Assembly: GCA_036381615.1 (NCBI GenBank)
Contig: DASVCL010000078.1
Span: forward strand, 10,346-74,345
DNA from: CALANV01 sp036381615
GTDB taxonomy: Bacteria; Pseudomonadota; Alphaproteobacteria; CACIAM-22H2
Length of the DNA: 64,000 nt
Direction: 5' to 3'
Positions 15,693-24,367 of the stretch are shown here, piece by piece. Every line of letters starts with the position of its first letter. The first letter of the stretch is position 1. The translations under genes were made by a program, and so were the position numbers. Below the pieces are notes generated by a model that saw only the letters and a list, made by a program, of their open reading frames with translations, was not told where the DNA came from and searched no databases.

Positions 15693-16429
15693 GCGGCCTC
15701 GCGCCCCAGATAGGCCTCAATCACGGCGGGGTTGGTGCGGATGTCGGCGGGAAGCCCTTCCGCGATCTTCTGTCCGAAGCTCAGCACGGTTATGCGATCC
15801 GAGATCGACATGACGAGTTGCATGACGTGCTCGACCAGAAGGATCGTGATCCCTTCCCGTTTCGTCAGATCGACAAGCAATCTGTCGAGCGCCGCGATCT
15901 CCCGGTTGCGAAGCCCCGCCGCAGGTTCATCGAGGAGAAGGAGCTTGGGCCGCAACGCCAGTGCGCGCGCTACTTCGAGCTGCTTCTGGCGGCCGAAGTC
16001 GAGGGAGCTGGCCGGTTCGTCCTTGAACTCGATAAGGCCCGTTTGCTCGAGAATGGCTTCGGCCTCTTCGCGAGCCTCTTTCGTGCGACGCGCCCGATGG
16101 CCGCGGCCACGGACGTCGAGGCCGACGAGCACGTTCTCCAGAACGCTGATCCCGCCGAACAGCTCGAGGTTCTGGAAGGTTCGTGCGATGCCGAGTTCTG
16201 CGATCCGATGAGGCGGCAGGCTGAGAAGATCGGTGCCGTCAAACCGGCACGTCCCCGCGACGGGGGAATAGAAACGGGAAATGCAGTTGAAGACGGTCGA
16301 CTTGCCGGCACCGTTGGGTCCGATCAGCGCATGAATGCTGCCGCGCGCCACCGTCATGGAGAAGTTTGACACGGCCGTCAGTCCGCCGAAGCGGACCGTA
16401 AGACCGTCGATGGTCAGGATCGGGTCCAT
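15686..16429 (-). CDS. Branched-chain amino acid-type ABC transporter ATPase, LivG-like
   Basis: A 247-residue ATPase with Walker A GPNGAGKS, the LivG-type insert after ARTFQNLELF, a degenerate signature region SSLDFGRQKQLEVARAL, Walker B LLLDEPAAGL and VEHVMQLVM. It lies 3 bp downstream of the LivM-like gene and overlaps the LivF-like gene. It forms the ATPase heterodimer with LivF. The signature motif LDFGRQKQ in place of LSGGQQ is usual for the LivG branch. Confidence 0.9.
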   Translation of the reverse strand: MDPILTIDGLTVRFGGLTAVSNFSMTVARGSIHALIGPNGAGKSTVFNCISRFYSPVAGTCRFDGTDLLSLPPHRIAELGIARTFQNLELFGGISVLENVLVGLDVRGRGHRARRTKEAREEAEAILEQTGLIEFKDEPASSLDFGRQKQLEVARALALRPKLLLLDEPAAGLRNREIAALDRLLVDLTKREGITILLVEHVMQLVMSISDRITVLSFGQKIAEGLPADIRTNPAVIEAYLGREAAC

Positions 16430-16432
16430 GGA

Positions 16433-17365
16433 TCAGCCTGCACGTCGTGCGAGGTTGCCTACGGCGCCGGCAAGCCCCTTGGGGAGATACATCATGAAAA
16501 GAATCAGAATCACGCCGTAGATGATCTCCTGGTACGACGGCGCCTGACGCAGGAGTTCCTGCACCGCGCCGAGAACGAGCGCGCCGACGATGGCGCCCGA
16601 AATCGATCCCAGCCCGCCGACGACGATCATGGTCACGACCAGGATGGTCTCCGTGAAACCGAGGCTGTCGGGATGGATGAACGACGAGAATGTCGCGAAC
16701 ATTCCCCCTGCCGCGCCGGCATAGGCGGCGGACAGCGCAAAAGCGATCACCTTGGCCCGTCGTACGTCGACCCCCATCGCGAGCGCCGCCGGCTCCGACT
16801 CCCGGACGGCGCGGAAGGCACGGCCGAGCCGCGACCCCCGTAGCCAGACGGTCGCCGCGATGATGATGATCGTCGCCGTCAGGATGAAGGGATAGGCGTC
16901 GTGGTCCGTGGCGATCCGGGCGCCGAAGAGTTCCGCGGGCTTGATGCGCATGCCGTTCGGGCCGTTCGTTACCGCGTCCCAGCTACGGTAAACCCACTGC
17001 ATGGCCTCGCCGAACGCGAACGTCGAAAGCGCCAGATAAATGTCGCGCATGCGGAACGACACGTAGCCGAGCAGCAGGCCGATGCTGCCCGCCAGCAGCA
17101 CGCCGGCTGCCGCCGCGACGAGGAACGGTACGTCGAAGCGACCCGTGAGGATCGCGGTCGTATAGATGCCGATGCCGTAGAAGGCGACATGTGCCAGCCC
17201 GAACTGCCCGGTCTCGCCGATCAGGATGTTCAGCCCGAGCGCGAGCACGATGTAGACGAGCATGAGATTGGCCAGGTAGACGATGTACCCGGACCCGAGG
17301 AGCGGCAGGAGCACGAGCAGCCCGCCCGCAAGCACCGCCACGACTATATAAGAAGCGCGGGTCAT
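16433..17365 (-). CDS. Branched-chain amino acid-type ABC permease, LivM-like
   Basis: A 310-residue membrane protein with eight or more hydrophobic segments. The frame is open further upstream, but ATG 17365 (MTRASYIVVAVLAGG) is the start, overlapping the LivH-like stop by one base. The family stretch LGLNILIGETGQFGLAHVAFYGIGIYTTA (about 44-72) is diagnostic of LivM, as is VVGGLGSISGAIVGA near residue 255. With LivH it makes the transmembrane channel of the importer. Confidence 0.9.
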   Translation of the reverse strand: MTRASYIVVAVLAGGLLVLLPLLGSGYIVYLANLMLVYIVLALGLNILIGETGQFGLAHVAFYGIGIYTTAILTGRFDVPFLVAAAAGVLLAGSIGLLLGYVSFRMRDIYLALSTFAFGEAMQWVYRSWDAVTNGPNGMRIKPAELFGARIATDHDAYPFILTATIIIIAATVWLRGSRLGRAFRAVRESEPAALAMGVDVRRAKVIAFALSAAYAGAAGGMFATFSSFIHPDSLGFTETILVVTMIVVGGLGSISGAIVGALVLGAVQELLRQAPSYQEIIYGVILILFMMYLPKGLAGAVGNLARRAG

Positions 17366-18273
17366 CACACTTTCTTGATGACGGTCGGGCCGCCGAACAG
17401 CCCCTGCGGACGAACGGCAAGCACCAGCATGATCACGATGAACGGAGCCACCACGATGGCCCGCGTCGACACGAACAGGCCCACGAGATTTTCGACGATG
17501 CCGATGATGAGGCCGCCGACCACGGCACCCGGCAGGCTGGTAAAGCCCCCCACGATCGCCGCGGCGAACCCGAGGATCACCACGATTCCCATGTCGGCCG
17601 TCATCAGGATCTTCGGCGCGATAAGGATGGCTGCGAGGGCCGAGAGCAGCCCCGAAAGCCCCCAGATCAGCATGCGGGTCCTGTGCAGGTCGATGCCGAC
17701 GAGGGCCGCCGCACGCGGATTCATGCCGACGGCGCGCATCGCGCGGCCGGTTCGGGTGTAATTGAAGAACACGAAGAAGATCACCATCGCCAGCAGGGCA
17801 AGCGCGAAGACGGCCACGTCCTGCATAGTCAGGACCGCATCGCCGATCTGGATCGTGTCGGCGCCGAACACCGCGGGAAACGAGCGGGGGACGTCGCCGA
17901 ACCCGGTGTTGCGGACGATGCCCTTGAGCACGAATGAAAGCCCAAGTGTCGCGATGACGACGTTCACGGCCACGGCGGGAGAGACCCCGATGCGGCGCAG
18001 CACGACCCGGTAGAACAAGGCCGACAGGATGAACGTGACCCCCAGTGTCACAGGGACGGCGATGACGTAGGCAATCTGCGAAAAGATCACGAGGTAGAGC
18101 GCGATGTAGGCGCCGGCCATGAAGATCTCGCCTGCGGCGAAGTTCGGCGCGTCCGTCGTCTTGAAGATGATGACGATCGCGATCGCGAGCAGGGCGTAGA
18201 TGCTGCCGGTGACAAGGCCCGAGGCGATTCCCTGCTGAAGGAACAGCCAGTAGACCTGCCAATCGCCCATCAT
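17365..18273 (-). CDS. Branched-chain amino acid-type ABC permease, LivH-like
   Basis: A 302-residue permease with about eight transmembrane segments. FLQQGIASGLVTGSIYALLAIAIVII at the N-terminus and the ATPase-docking region RTGRAMRAVGMNPRAAALVGIDLHR (about 155-180) are typical of LivH. The family motif GFAAAIVGGFTSLPGAVVGG is near 230. It is the first permease gene after the binding protein gene (25-bp gap). Confidence 0.9.
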   Translation of the reverse strand: MMGDWQVYWLFLQQGIASGLVTGSIYALLAIAIVIIFKTTDAPNFAAGEIFMAGAYIALYLVIFSQIAYVIAVPVTLGVTFILSALFYRVVLRRIGVSPAVAVNVVIATLGLSFVLKGIVRNTGFGDVPRSFPAVFGADTIQIGDAVLTMQDVAVFALALLAMVIFFVFFNYTRTGRAMRAVGMNPRAAALVGIDLHRTRMLIWGLSGLLSALAAILIAPKILMTADMGIVVILGFAAAIVGGFTSLPGAVVGGLIIGIVENLVGLFVSTRAIVVAPFIVIMLVLAVRPQGLFGGPTVIKKV

Positions 18274-18298
18274 CGCGCTCCCCTCACACGCCCGAGGA

Positions 18299-19537
18299 TT
18301 ACGGCTTATAGGTCCAGCGGCTGGTATAGACGCCGGGCTGCAGGACCTGTTTTTCGCCGTCGAACTTGAGGAAGATCGACGACTCCTGCCCCGCCCGATC
18401 GTTCTCGCCGAACGAGATCAACCCCGCCATCACGCCCGACTCGAAGGTCAGGGTGCGAAGAATGCGCGCCACGGACTCGCGGGTCGGATTGGGGCCGGCC
18501 AGCATGAGCGCATGCGTCACCGTCTGCGCAGCCGCGACGCCATAGGGCATGTAAGGCGTCGGATGGTCCGGCTTCGCCGCAAGATCCGGGTACCGCTTCT
18601 TGTACATGTCGATGATCCACCGCTGCTTCGGCCCGTCCGGCGAGTCGTTGATCACGTCTTGGACGTAGAAGTTCGCGAACGCGTCTTTCGTGCCGACGTT
18701 CTCCACGAGCTGTTTCAGGTTCGCCGTTCCGGTGACCGTCAGCACGATTGGCCCCTTGAAGCCGAGCTCATGCGCCCGCTTGAGAATGAGGGCTGCCGGA
18801 CGCGCATAGGTGGTCAGGACCAGGACGTCGGGGTTGGCCGCGCGAATCTTGAGCATCGGCGCCGTCACGTCGGTGATGTTCGGGTTTATCGACTCGACGC
18901 TGAGGGAAACGCCGTGCTCCTTGGCCATGTACTGCGCGGTCTCGAGATTCCACGCGCCGTAGGCATCGTCGTGATTGATGTAGCCGATCTTCTTGGCCTT
19001 GAAGTGCTTCACGACGAAATCGACGGCGATGCCGCCGACGGCACGCTGCGAAATGGAGATCCCGCCGAAGATGTAATCCGTCGGCGGATAGAGTGCGCCG
19101 TCGCCCGAGGCGTTCAGCATCACGTACGGAATCTTGCTACGGAGCACGTATTCCTGTGCGGCGACGGCGGCTGCCGAGCACGAACCGCCGTTGAGCATGA
19201 ACACCTGATCCTGCTCGACGAGCTTCTTCACGGCCGCGACCAGGTCGTTTGCGGCGCACCGGTCGTCCTCGATGACGAGCTCGATCTTCCGCCCCCAGAT
19301 TCCGCCCATCTCGTTGATCATCTCGTACCACATCCGGGCGGCATTCAGCGGATCTTCGCCGTACGCGCGCGCCGGCCCCGAAAGCGGCGCGAAGAGACCG
19401 ATCTTGATCTTGTCGTCGGTAATGCCGGGATCCTGGTAGGTCCCCTGCCCGGCCTTGATGGGAAAGGCCGCCGCTGCGGTGGACAGTGCGAGTCCGGCGA
19501 TCAATCCCGGCAGCCCGAAAGCTTTCATGCGTAGCAT
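18299..19537 (-). CDS. Liv-type ABC transporter substrate-binding protein
   Basis: A 412-residue periplasmic binding protein. ATG 19537 follows GAGGAGG with six-base spacing and is preferred to the upstream in-frame start at 19600. Residues 1-24 are a signal peptide (LPGLIAGLALSTAAAA). The mature domain shows the Peripla_BP_6 pattern (DKIKIGLFAPLSGPARAYGEDPLNAARMWYEMINEMGG). The family binds amino acids, aromatic acids and other carboxylates between two lobes. Flanking SDRs and flavoprotein suggest an alicyclic or steroid-like acid, but the ligand is not known. Confidence 0.88.
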   Translation of the reverse strand: MLRMKAFGLPGLIAGLALSTAAAAFPIKAGQGTYQDPGITDDKIKIGLFAPLSGPARAYGEDPLNAARMWYEMINEMGGIWGRKIELVIEDDRCAANDLVAAVKKLVEQDQVFMLNGGSCSAAAVAAQEYVLRSKIPYVMLNASGDGALYPPTDYIFGGISISQRAVGGIAVDFVVKHFKAKKIGYINHDDAYGAWNLETAQYMAKEHGVSLSVESINPNITDVTAPMLKIRAANPDVLVLTTYARPAALILKRAHELGFKGPIVLTVTGTANLKQLVENVGTKDAFANFYVQDVINDSPDGPKQRWIIDMYKKRYPDLAAKPDHPTPYMPYGVAAAQTVTHALMLAGPNPTRESVARILRTLTFESGVMAGLISFGENDRAGQESSIFLKFDGEKQVLQPGVYTSRWTYKP

Positions 19538-19596
19538 ACAATTCCTCCTCTGGTCGTCCGGTGTGTTGCCCCTCGGTCGTAGTTGCGGCGCCCTTC

Positions 19597-20349
19597 TCAT
19601 TGCATGCGGTAGCCGCCATTCACGTCGATCGTGGCGCCCGTCACGTAGCTGGCATCGCGGCTGACGAGGTAGGAGACGGCGGCCGCGACATCCTCGGGTT
19701 TACCGATCCGCCCCAACGGAATCGCAGCGGCTGCCGTCTCGTCGTCGCTCGGATCCAGGGACTGGCGCAGCATCGGCGCGTCGATCAGTCCCGGCGCGAC
19801 TGCATTCACGGTGATGCCGAGCGGCGCCGCCTCGCGCGCAACCGCCTTGGTCAGTCCGAGGACCCCCGCCTTGGTCGCGATATACGCGCTGCTCGAGCGA
19901 TAGCCGCCGAGCTGCGCCGCGACGGACCCGAACGTGACGATGCGGCCATCGCGCACCGGTGCGGCAATCCGCCGACGGAGATACTCGCGTATGGTCAGAA
20001 ACGTCCCGCGGAGATTCACGGCCTGCGTTCGATCCCAGTCCGCAAGCGTGGTCTCCCAGATCTTGGGGCGCGTACCGTCCGGCAGGATGAGAACACCCGC
20101 ACAGCAAACGAGCACGGCGATCAGGTCACCGTCGCGCTCGATGTTCTCGAAGAGCTGTGCGACCGACTGCTCGTCGCTGACGTCGACCGCGTACCCGGCA
20201 TGCCCCGCGCCAGGAAGCCTCGCGGCAATCTCGCTTGCAGCGCTCGCATCGATGTCGGCCACCGCCACCGAGAAGCCATCCCGCGCCAGCCGGTCGCAGA
20301 CCGCGGCGCCGATGCCACGCCCCCCTCCGGTCACGAGTGCCCGTGTCAT
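19597..20349 (-). CDS. Short-chain dehydrogenase/reductase (SDR)
   Basis: A 250-residue SDR with TGGGRGIG (8-15), CCAGV (about 82-86), catalytic Ser in TFGSVAA, YIATK, and IDVNGGYR at the end. Start 20349 (MTRALVTGGG) is chosen because it places the cofactor motif at the normal distance from the N-terminus; an in-frame ATG at 20397 would add 16 residues. It is the first gene of the leftward block, facing the GntR regulator across a 332-bp promoter region with two TGTATACA sites. The CC replacing NN of the NNAG motif is a minor oddity. Confidence 0.87.
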   Translation of the reverse strand: MTRALVTGGGRGIGAAVCDRLARDGFSVAVADIDASAASEIAARLPGAGHAGYAVDVSDEQSVAQLFENIERDGDLIAVLVCCAGVLILPDGTRPKIWETTLADWDRTQAVNLRGTFLTIREYLRRRIAAPVRDGRIVTFGSVAAQLGGYRSSSAYIATKAGVLGLTKAVAREAAPLGITVNAVAPGLIDAPMLRQSLDPSDDETAAAAIPLGRIGKPEDVAAAVSYLVSRDASYVTGATIDVNGGYRMQ

Positions 20350-20440
20350 CGCGACCTGCCGTCCGAACGGCACCGCGCCAGAGAGTTGGGCCGACACGTC
20401 ATGGCGTTCCGCTCCAAGGCTCGCGCTTACATTTCGTTGT

Positions 20441-20460
20441 CACAGTTTGTATACACTGTG
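20441..20460. promoter_or_regulatory. Candidate FCD-GntR operator (TGTATACA core in a larger dyad)
   Basis: CACAGT (20441-20446) and ACTGTG (20455-20460) form 6-bp inverted arms around a perfect TGTATACA palindrome (20448-20455). It lies 92 bp upstream of the SDR start at 20349. A second TGTATACA occurs at 20584-20591, nearer the regulator gene. GTATAC-centred sites are typical for FadR/VanR-type GntR proteins. Confidence 0.5.
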
Positions 20461-20583
20461 TCTATGTCGGTCAAGCATGATAGCCAAAATCGAACTTTTC
20501 CTTGTTATCCTACCTGTCGTTGAGTAATTAAATTACAACTTTGGCGTGGACGGTTGGAATCGTGGATGGGCACCTGCTATCCT

Positions 20584-20591
20584 TGTATACA
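20584..20591. promoter_or_regulatory. Second TGTATACA site upstream of the GntR gene
   Basis: A perfect 8-bp palindrome identical to the core at 20448-20455, 91 bp before the GntR/FCD gene start. The rest of the 332-bp intergenic region (20350-20681) is locally A/T-rich between 20430 and 20540, consistent with divergent promoters. No small ORF was recognised in it. Confidence 0.45.
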
Positions 20592-20681
20592 TTCTGCTTG
20601 TCCACCAGCGCCGTCAGCCGGATTGCGCCCGGCGCGGGGCGGCAACCGACTGCGTCCCGCCGGTAAACCGACGTTGAGAAC

Positions 20682-21401
20682 ATGACAGCAAAGACGCGCT
20701 CCCAATCCGTGACGGACCGCTTGCGCGAGCTCGTGCTGGAAGGTGCGTTCGGGCCGGGCGAGCACCTGCTCGAGATCCCTCTTGCCGAGCGAATGGGCGT
20801 CTCGCGGACGCCGATCCGCTCGGCGCTGGCCGCGCTCGCGCAGGAAGGCCTGCTCGTCTACGAAGCCAAGCGCGGTTATGGCGTGAGGACGTTCGGCATC
20901 GCCGACATCCTGGCCGCCTACGAGGCCCGCGCCGTTCTCGAAGGACTCGGATGCCGGCTCGCGGCGGAACGCGGGCTCGACACCGCCGGCCGCGTTCGAC
21001 TCGAACAATGCCTGGCGACGGGCGATCGCCTGCTCAAGTGCGGCGAACTCACGCCCGAGAACCTCGCGCCTTATCGGCAGATGAACATAACGTTTCACGA
21101 GACGATCCTCGCCGCGTCGGGGAACACGCTGCTGCCCGATCTGGTCCGGCAGACCCACAACATCCCGCTTGCGTCGAACCGGATCATGGTCTGGGAAGAC
21201 TACCGGATCATCTTTCGCTCGCACGACGACCACCACCGGATCTTCGACGCCATCATCAATCGGCAGCCGCAGCGTGCCGATGCGCTGATGCAGGAACACG
21301 TGTACTACGCGGGCCAGGTTCTGAAGGCCCACCTGGAAAAGAAAGAACACGCACAGCCGAAGAAGGAGCCCGAACGTGCAGGCGACACCGCAGTGGGATG
21401 A
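20682..21401 (+). CDS. GntR-family regulator with FCD domain
   Basis: A 239-residue regulator. The N-terminal winged helix (about 1-75) includes PLAERMGVSRTPIRSALAAL. The C-terminal all-helical FCD domain (about 80-215) carries the usual metal/ligand histidines in FHETIL (around 145) and HDDHHRIFDAI (around 190). The tail is lysine/glutamate-rich. It is divergent from the SDR/Liv block and overlaps the downstream flavoprotein gene by 26 bp, so it likely controls both directions through the TGTATACA sites. Confidence 0.88.
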   Translation: MTAKTRSQSVTDRLRELVLEGAFGPGEHLLEIPLAERMGVSRTPIRSALAALAQEGLLVYEAKRGYGVRTFGIADILAAYEARAVLEGLGCRLAAERGLDTAGRVRLEQCLATGDRLLKCGELTPENLAPYRQMNITFHETILAASGNTLLPDLVRQTHNIPLASNRIMVWEDYRIIFRSHDDHHRIFDAIINRQPQRADALMQEHVYYAGQVLKAHLEKKEHAQPKKEPERAGDTAVG

Positions 21402-23091
21402 AGAGCGAGACGTCATCGTCATCGGGTCGGGCGCGGGCGGGATGGCGGCCGCCTTCGTCGCGGCAAACGAAGGCCTCGATGCGCTCGTCATAGAAAAGGA
21501 GCCGGTTTACGGCGGCTCGACTGCCGTTTCGGGCGGGGCGATCTGGATCCCCAACAATTCACAGATGGCGGCGCTCGGCATTGCCGACAGCACCGAAGCC
21601 GCACTCGAGTATCTGGAGCACACCGCCGGCAACCGAACCAGCCGCGAAATGAAGCTCACCTACCTCGACAATGCTCCCCGCATGGCGGAGTATTTCGAGC
21701 GGCACTCCGACCTCAAGTTGGTCGCCCGCGAGCATTCGCCGGACTATCACCCCGACCTGCCCGGCGCGCGGCTCGGCGGCCGAACGATGGACCCCGCCGA
21801 TTTCGACGGTCGCCTTCTCGGCGCGGAGTTCGAACGGCTTCGCCCGCCGCTTCCGCAGTTCACGATCCTCGGCGGCATGATGGTCGGGCGCACCGACATC
21901 CCGCATCTGATGCGGTTCACGAAGTCGTTGACCTCGTTCGGCTACGTGCTGCGCCTCGTGCTTCGATATGCTGCCGATCGGCTGCGATACTCGCGCGGCA
22001 CGCGGCTGGTTCTAGGCAATGCGCTGGCCGCTCGCCTGCGCTTGAGCCTCATGCGCAAGAACGTCCCCGTCTGGCTGTCCACGCCGGCGGAAGATCTGGT
22101 TACCGAGAACGGTCGCGTCGTTGGCGTCCACGTTCGAAGGAACGGGCGTCGGTTGGCGCTGAAGGCAAGGCGCGGCGTTGTGCTCGCGTCCGGCGGCTTT
22201 CCGGCCAATGCCGACATGCGTCGGAACCTTCTGCCCCCGGAAAGCGAGGCGGTCTACTCCATGCCGCCGTCCGGTAATGTCGGCGACGGCATCCGCCTCG
22301 GCGAAGCGGTCGGCGGGTCCCTGGGCGCGCAGAATGCCCACAACGCGTTCTGGACGCCGGTGTCGATCATGCGTCTGCCGGATGGCAACGTGCGACGCTT
22401 TCCCCACCTTATCACCGACCGGGCCAAGCCCGGCCTCATCGCGGTGAACGGCGCCGCGCGGCGTTTCGTCAACGAAGCCTGCTCGTATCACGATTTCGTC
22501 GTCGCGATGCTCGAGTCGCACAAGACTGTGCCCTCGATCCCCGCCTACCTGATCTGCGATGCGGAATTCCTGCGGCGCTACGGCTTCGGCATGATCCGGC
22601 CGACGCGGCGGCCTGCCAGAATCTATTTCGAAACCGGCTATCTGGTTTCAGGTCCCGACATCGCCACACTCGGCCGGCAGCTCGGCCTCGATCCCAATGC
22701 GCTTGCCGAAACCGTGGAACGCTACAACGCGCTGGCGCGGTCCGGCAGCGACACGGACTTCGGGAAAGGGAGCACTGCCTACAACCGCTATCTCGGCGAT
22801 CCCGAAAACAAGCCCAATCCTTGCCTTCGCCCGCTCGAGGCACCACCGTTTTATGCCGTCAAGGTCTACCCCGGCGACATCGGAACGAGTTGCGGCCTTC
22901 TCACCGACACCTGGGCTCGAGTCCTGGGGAAGGATGGTGCGCCGGTTCCGGGCCTCTACGCCGTCGGCAACGACATGAACTCGGTCATGGGCGGAAACTA
23001 TCCGGGAGCCGGCATCACACTGGGCCCCGCCCTTACGTTTGGCTATCTCGCCGGATTGCACCTTGCCGGAAAGGCCGGCGCCGCCGCGTAG
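21376..23091 (+). CDS. FAD-dependent oxidoreductase, 3-ketosteroid delta1-dehydrogenase/fumarate reductase-like
   Basis: A 571-residue flavoprotein starting at GTG 21376, which has AAGGAG seven bases upstream and lies within the end of the GntR gene. GSGAGG (17-22) and EKEPVYGGSTAVSGGAIWIPNN (40-61) bind FAD. The C-terminal GLYAVGNDMNSVMGGNYPGAGIT region with TLGPALTFGYLAG closes the FAD site and is characteristic of the KstD/FrdA-like group that introduces double bonds next to a carbonyl. It is probably catabolic, acting on the compound handled by the adjacent SDRs and Liv importer. The actual substrate (steroid, cyclohexanone-type acid or other) cannot be deduced. Confidence 0.85.
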   Translation: MQATPQWDEERDVIVIGSGAGGMAAAFVAANEGLDALVIEKEPVYGGSTAVSGGAIWIPNNSQMAALGIADSTEAALEYLEHTAGNRTSREMKLTYLDNAPRMAEYFERHSDLKLVAREHSPDYHPDLPGARLGGRTMDPADFDGRLLGAEFERLRPPLPQFTILGGMMVGRTDIPHLMRFTKSLTSFGYVLRLVLRYAADRLRYSRGTRLVLGNALAARLRLSLMRKNVPVWLSTPAEDLVTENGRVVGVHVRRNGRRLALKARRGVVLASGGFPANADMRRNLLPPESEAVYSMPPSGNVGDGIRLGEAVGGSLGAQNAHNAFWTPVSIMRLPDGNVRRFPHLITDRAKPGLIAVNGAARRFVNEACSYHDFVVAMLESHKTVPSIPAYLICDAEFLRRYGFGMIRPTRRPARIYFETGYLVSGPDIATLGRQLGLDPNALAETVERYNALARSGSDTDFGKGSTAYNRYLGDPENKPNPCLRPLEAPPFYAVKVYPGDIGTSCGLLTDTWARVLGKDGAPVPGLYAVGNDMNSVMGGNYPGAGITLGPALTFGYLAGLHLAGKAGAAA

Positions 23092-23115
23092 CCGCGCGGC
23101 GGCGCGATCCACAAA

Positions 23116-23733
23116 TCACTTCGTGTCGGCTGGCATGCTCGCCTGCATGGACGGCCGCTTGACGAAGCTTGCGTACCATTCGGCTGCCTTCGGGCGGCCC
23201 GCCCGCCAATCCTTGCTGCCAAACCGGAAATCGAGATAGCCGAGCGCGCAGCCGATCGTAATCGTCCCAATGTCGACGCGCGTACCGAATCCGGCCGCTT
23301 CCGCTTCGATCGCATCGAGGCTGGAGTCGATCTTTGCCATCTGGCCATCGGCCCAAGGTTGCCAGAAGCGGTCCGACGGGCGCACGACGCTCTCGTAGCG
23401 GGCGAGCAAGGCTGCATCCAGCAGACCATCACCGAGTGCCTGGAGCTGAAGCGCCTTCCAGCGGGCGGCGCCGCTTGCCGGAAAAATCCGCGGGCCGCTG
23501 TGAAGAGAATCAAGGTACTCGCAGATGACCCGGCTGTCGTACAGGACCATTCCATCGTCCAGGATGAACGTCGGCACCTTGCCGAGCGGATTCTTCGCAA
23601 CGATGGACATGTCGCGATTGACGGGATGGGCTGCACTCGGCAACCGCTCGATGCGGGCGTCGAGACCCGTCTCGATTGCCGTGACGATAACCTTCCGGAC
23701 ATAAGGAGAAGCCGGCGAGAAAAAGAGCTTCAT
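23116..23733 (-). CDS. Glutathione S-transferase family protein
   Basis: A 205-residue two-domain GST. ATG 23733 (MKLFFSPASPYVRKV) gives the thioredoxin-fold N-terminus, with Ser/Tyr at the glutathione site; a longer in-frame start at 23862 would add a non-homologous arginine-rich leader. NPLGKVPTFILDDG (about 47-60) carries the cis-proline and DSRVICEYLD (about 65-74) the glutathione-binding Ser/Asp pair. The helical C-terminal domain follows. It is convergent with the flavoprotein gene. It could act as a glutathione-dependent isomerase or detoxifying enzyme. Confidence 0.87.
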   Translation of the reverse strand: MKLFFSPASPYVRKVIVTAIETGLDARIERLPSAAHPVNRDMSIVAKNPLGKVPTFILDDGMVLYDSRVICEYLDSLHSGPRIFPASGAARWKALQLQALGDGLLDAALLARYESVVRPSDRFWQPWADGQMAKIDSSLDAIEAEAAGFGTRVDIGTITIGCALGYLDFRFGSKDWRAGRPKAAEWYASFVKRPSMQASMPADTK

Positions 23734-24043
23734 GCTGTTTCTGACCTCCGAACAGAGGAAGGCGATGCGCTCGCACCGGACATATCCCAGCGAAGTTGGA
23801 GCCGCAAGCGCCGATCGCGCGAACCGGCGGCGACGAGACCGCCGACGACCATTCGTGCGCATGTAATGGCTGCGACTGCCGCGTCGGACGCGGCAGATGA
23901 TGCGTCGAAGGCCGATCCGCCGGTGTGCGTGGATTCGACGATCACATCTCCGCCGGCTCGACGTCTGGACGGAAAGCTGACACGCGCATGGAACGATCGT
24001 TGCCGGATACTATTGAACATGCGGAATCCCAGCGAGATGTCGC

Positions 24044-24256
24044 ATGCCGACGCAACGCACACGCAAGACCGGCCCGCGCAACCGATCGGTCGAAACGCCG
24101 CCCCGGCGTAGCGGCCGCGAGCACACGTCGGGAATCGACACGGTCGAGGACCGACAGGGGCCACGCAATTCCAACATCGACACGCCGCAGCAGAAATACG
24201 ACGACCGCCGTGAGCCGGACCCGCGCGTCAACGACCCGACGGTCGAGCGGCATTAG
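24044..24256 (+). CDS. Small hydrophilic hypothetical protein
   Basis: A 70-residue open frame with strongly GC-biased third codon positions like that of neighbouring genes, in an otherwise empty 634-bp gap (23734-24367). The product is rich in Arg, Asp, Pro, Thr and Gln, has no hydrophobic segment and is likely disordered. No family was recognised. A weak AGCGAG ribosome site precedes the ATG. It may be a spurious frame, because no homologue can be checked here. The remaining parts of the gap show nothing recognisable. Confidence 0.4.
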   Translation: MPTQRTRKTGPRNRSVETPPRRSGREHTSGIDTVEDRQGPRNSNIDTPQQKYDDRREPDPRVNDPTVERH

Positions 24257-24367
24257 AACCGCGATATCGCCGCGCGCCATGCCGTCCCGACCGCCGGTTG
24301 CGGGACCCGCACGCGCGGACCTATAGTCACGGGTCTGCAATTCCGCGAAATCCCGCGAGGCTCCGCA

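Noticed and set aside
13476..15713. 745-codon plus-strand open frame
   Set aside because: Antisense to two SDR genes and the LivF-like gene, all with intact catalytic motifs.
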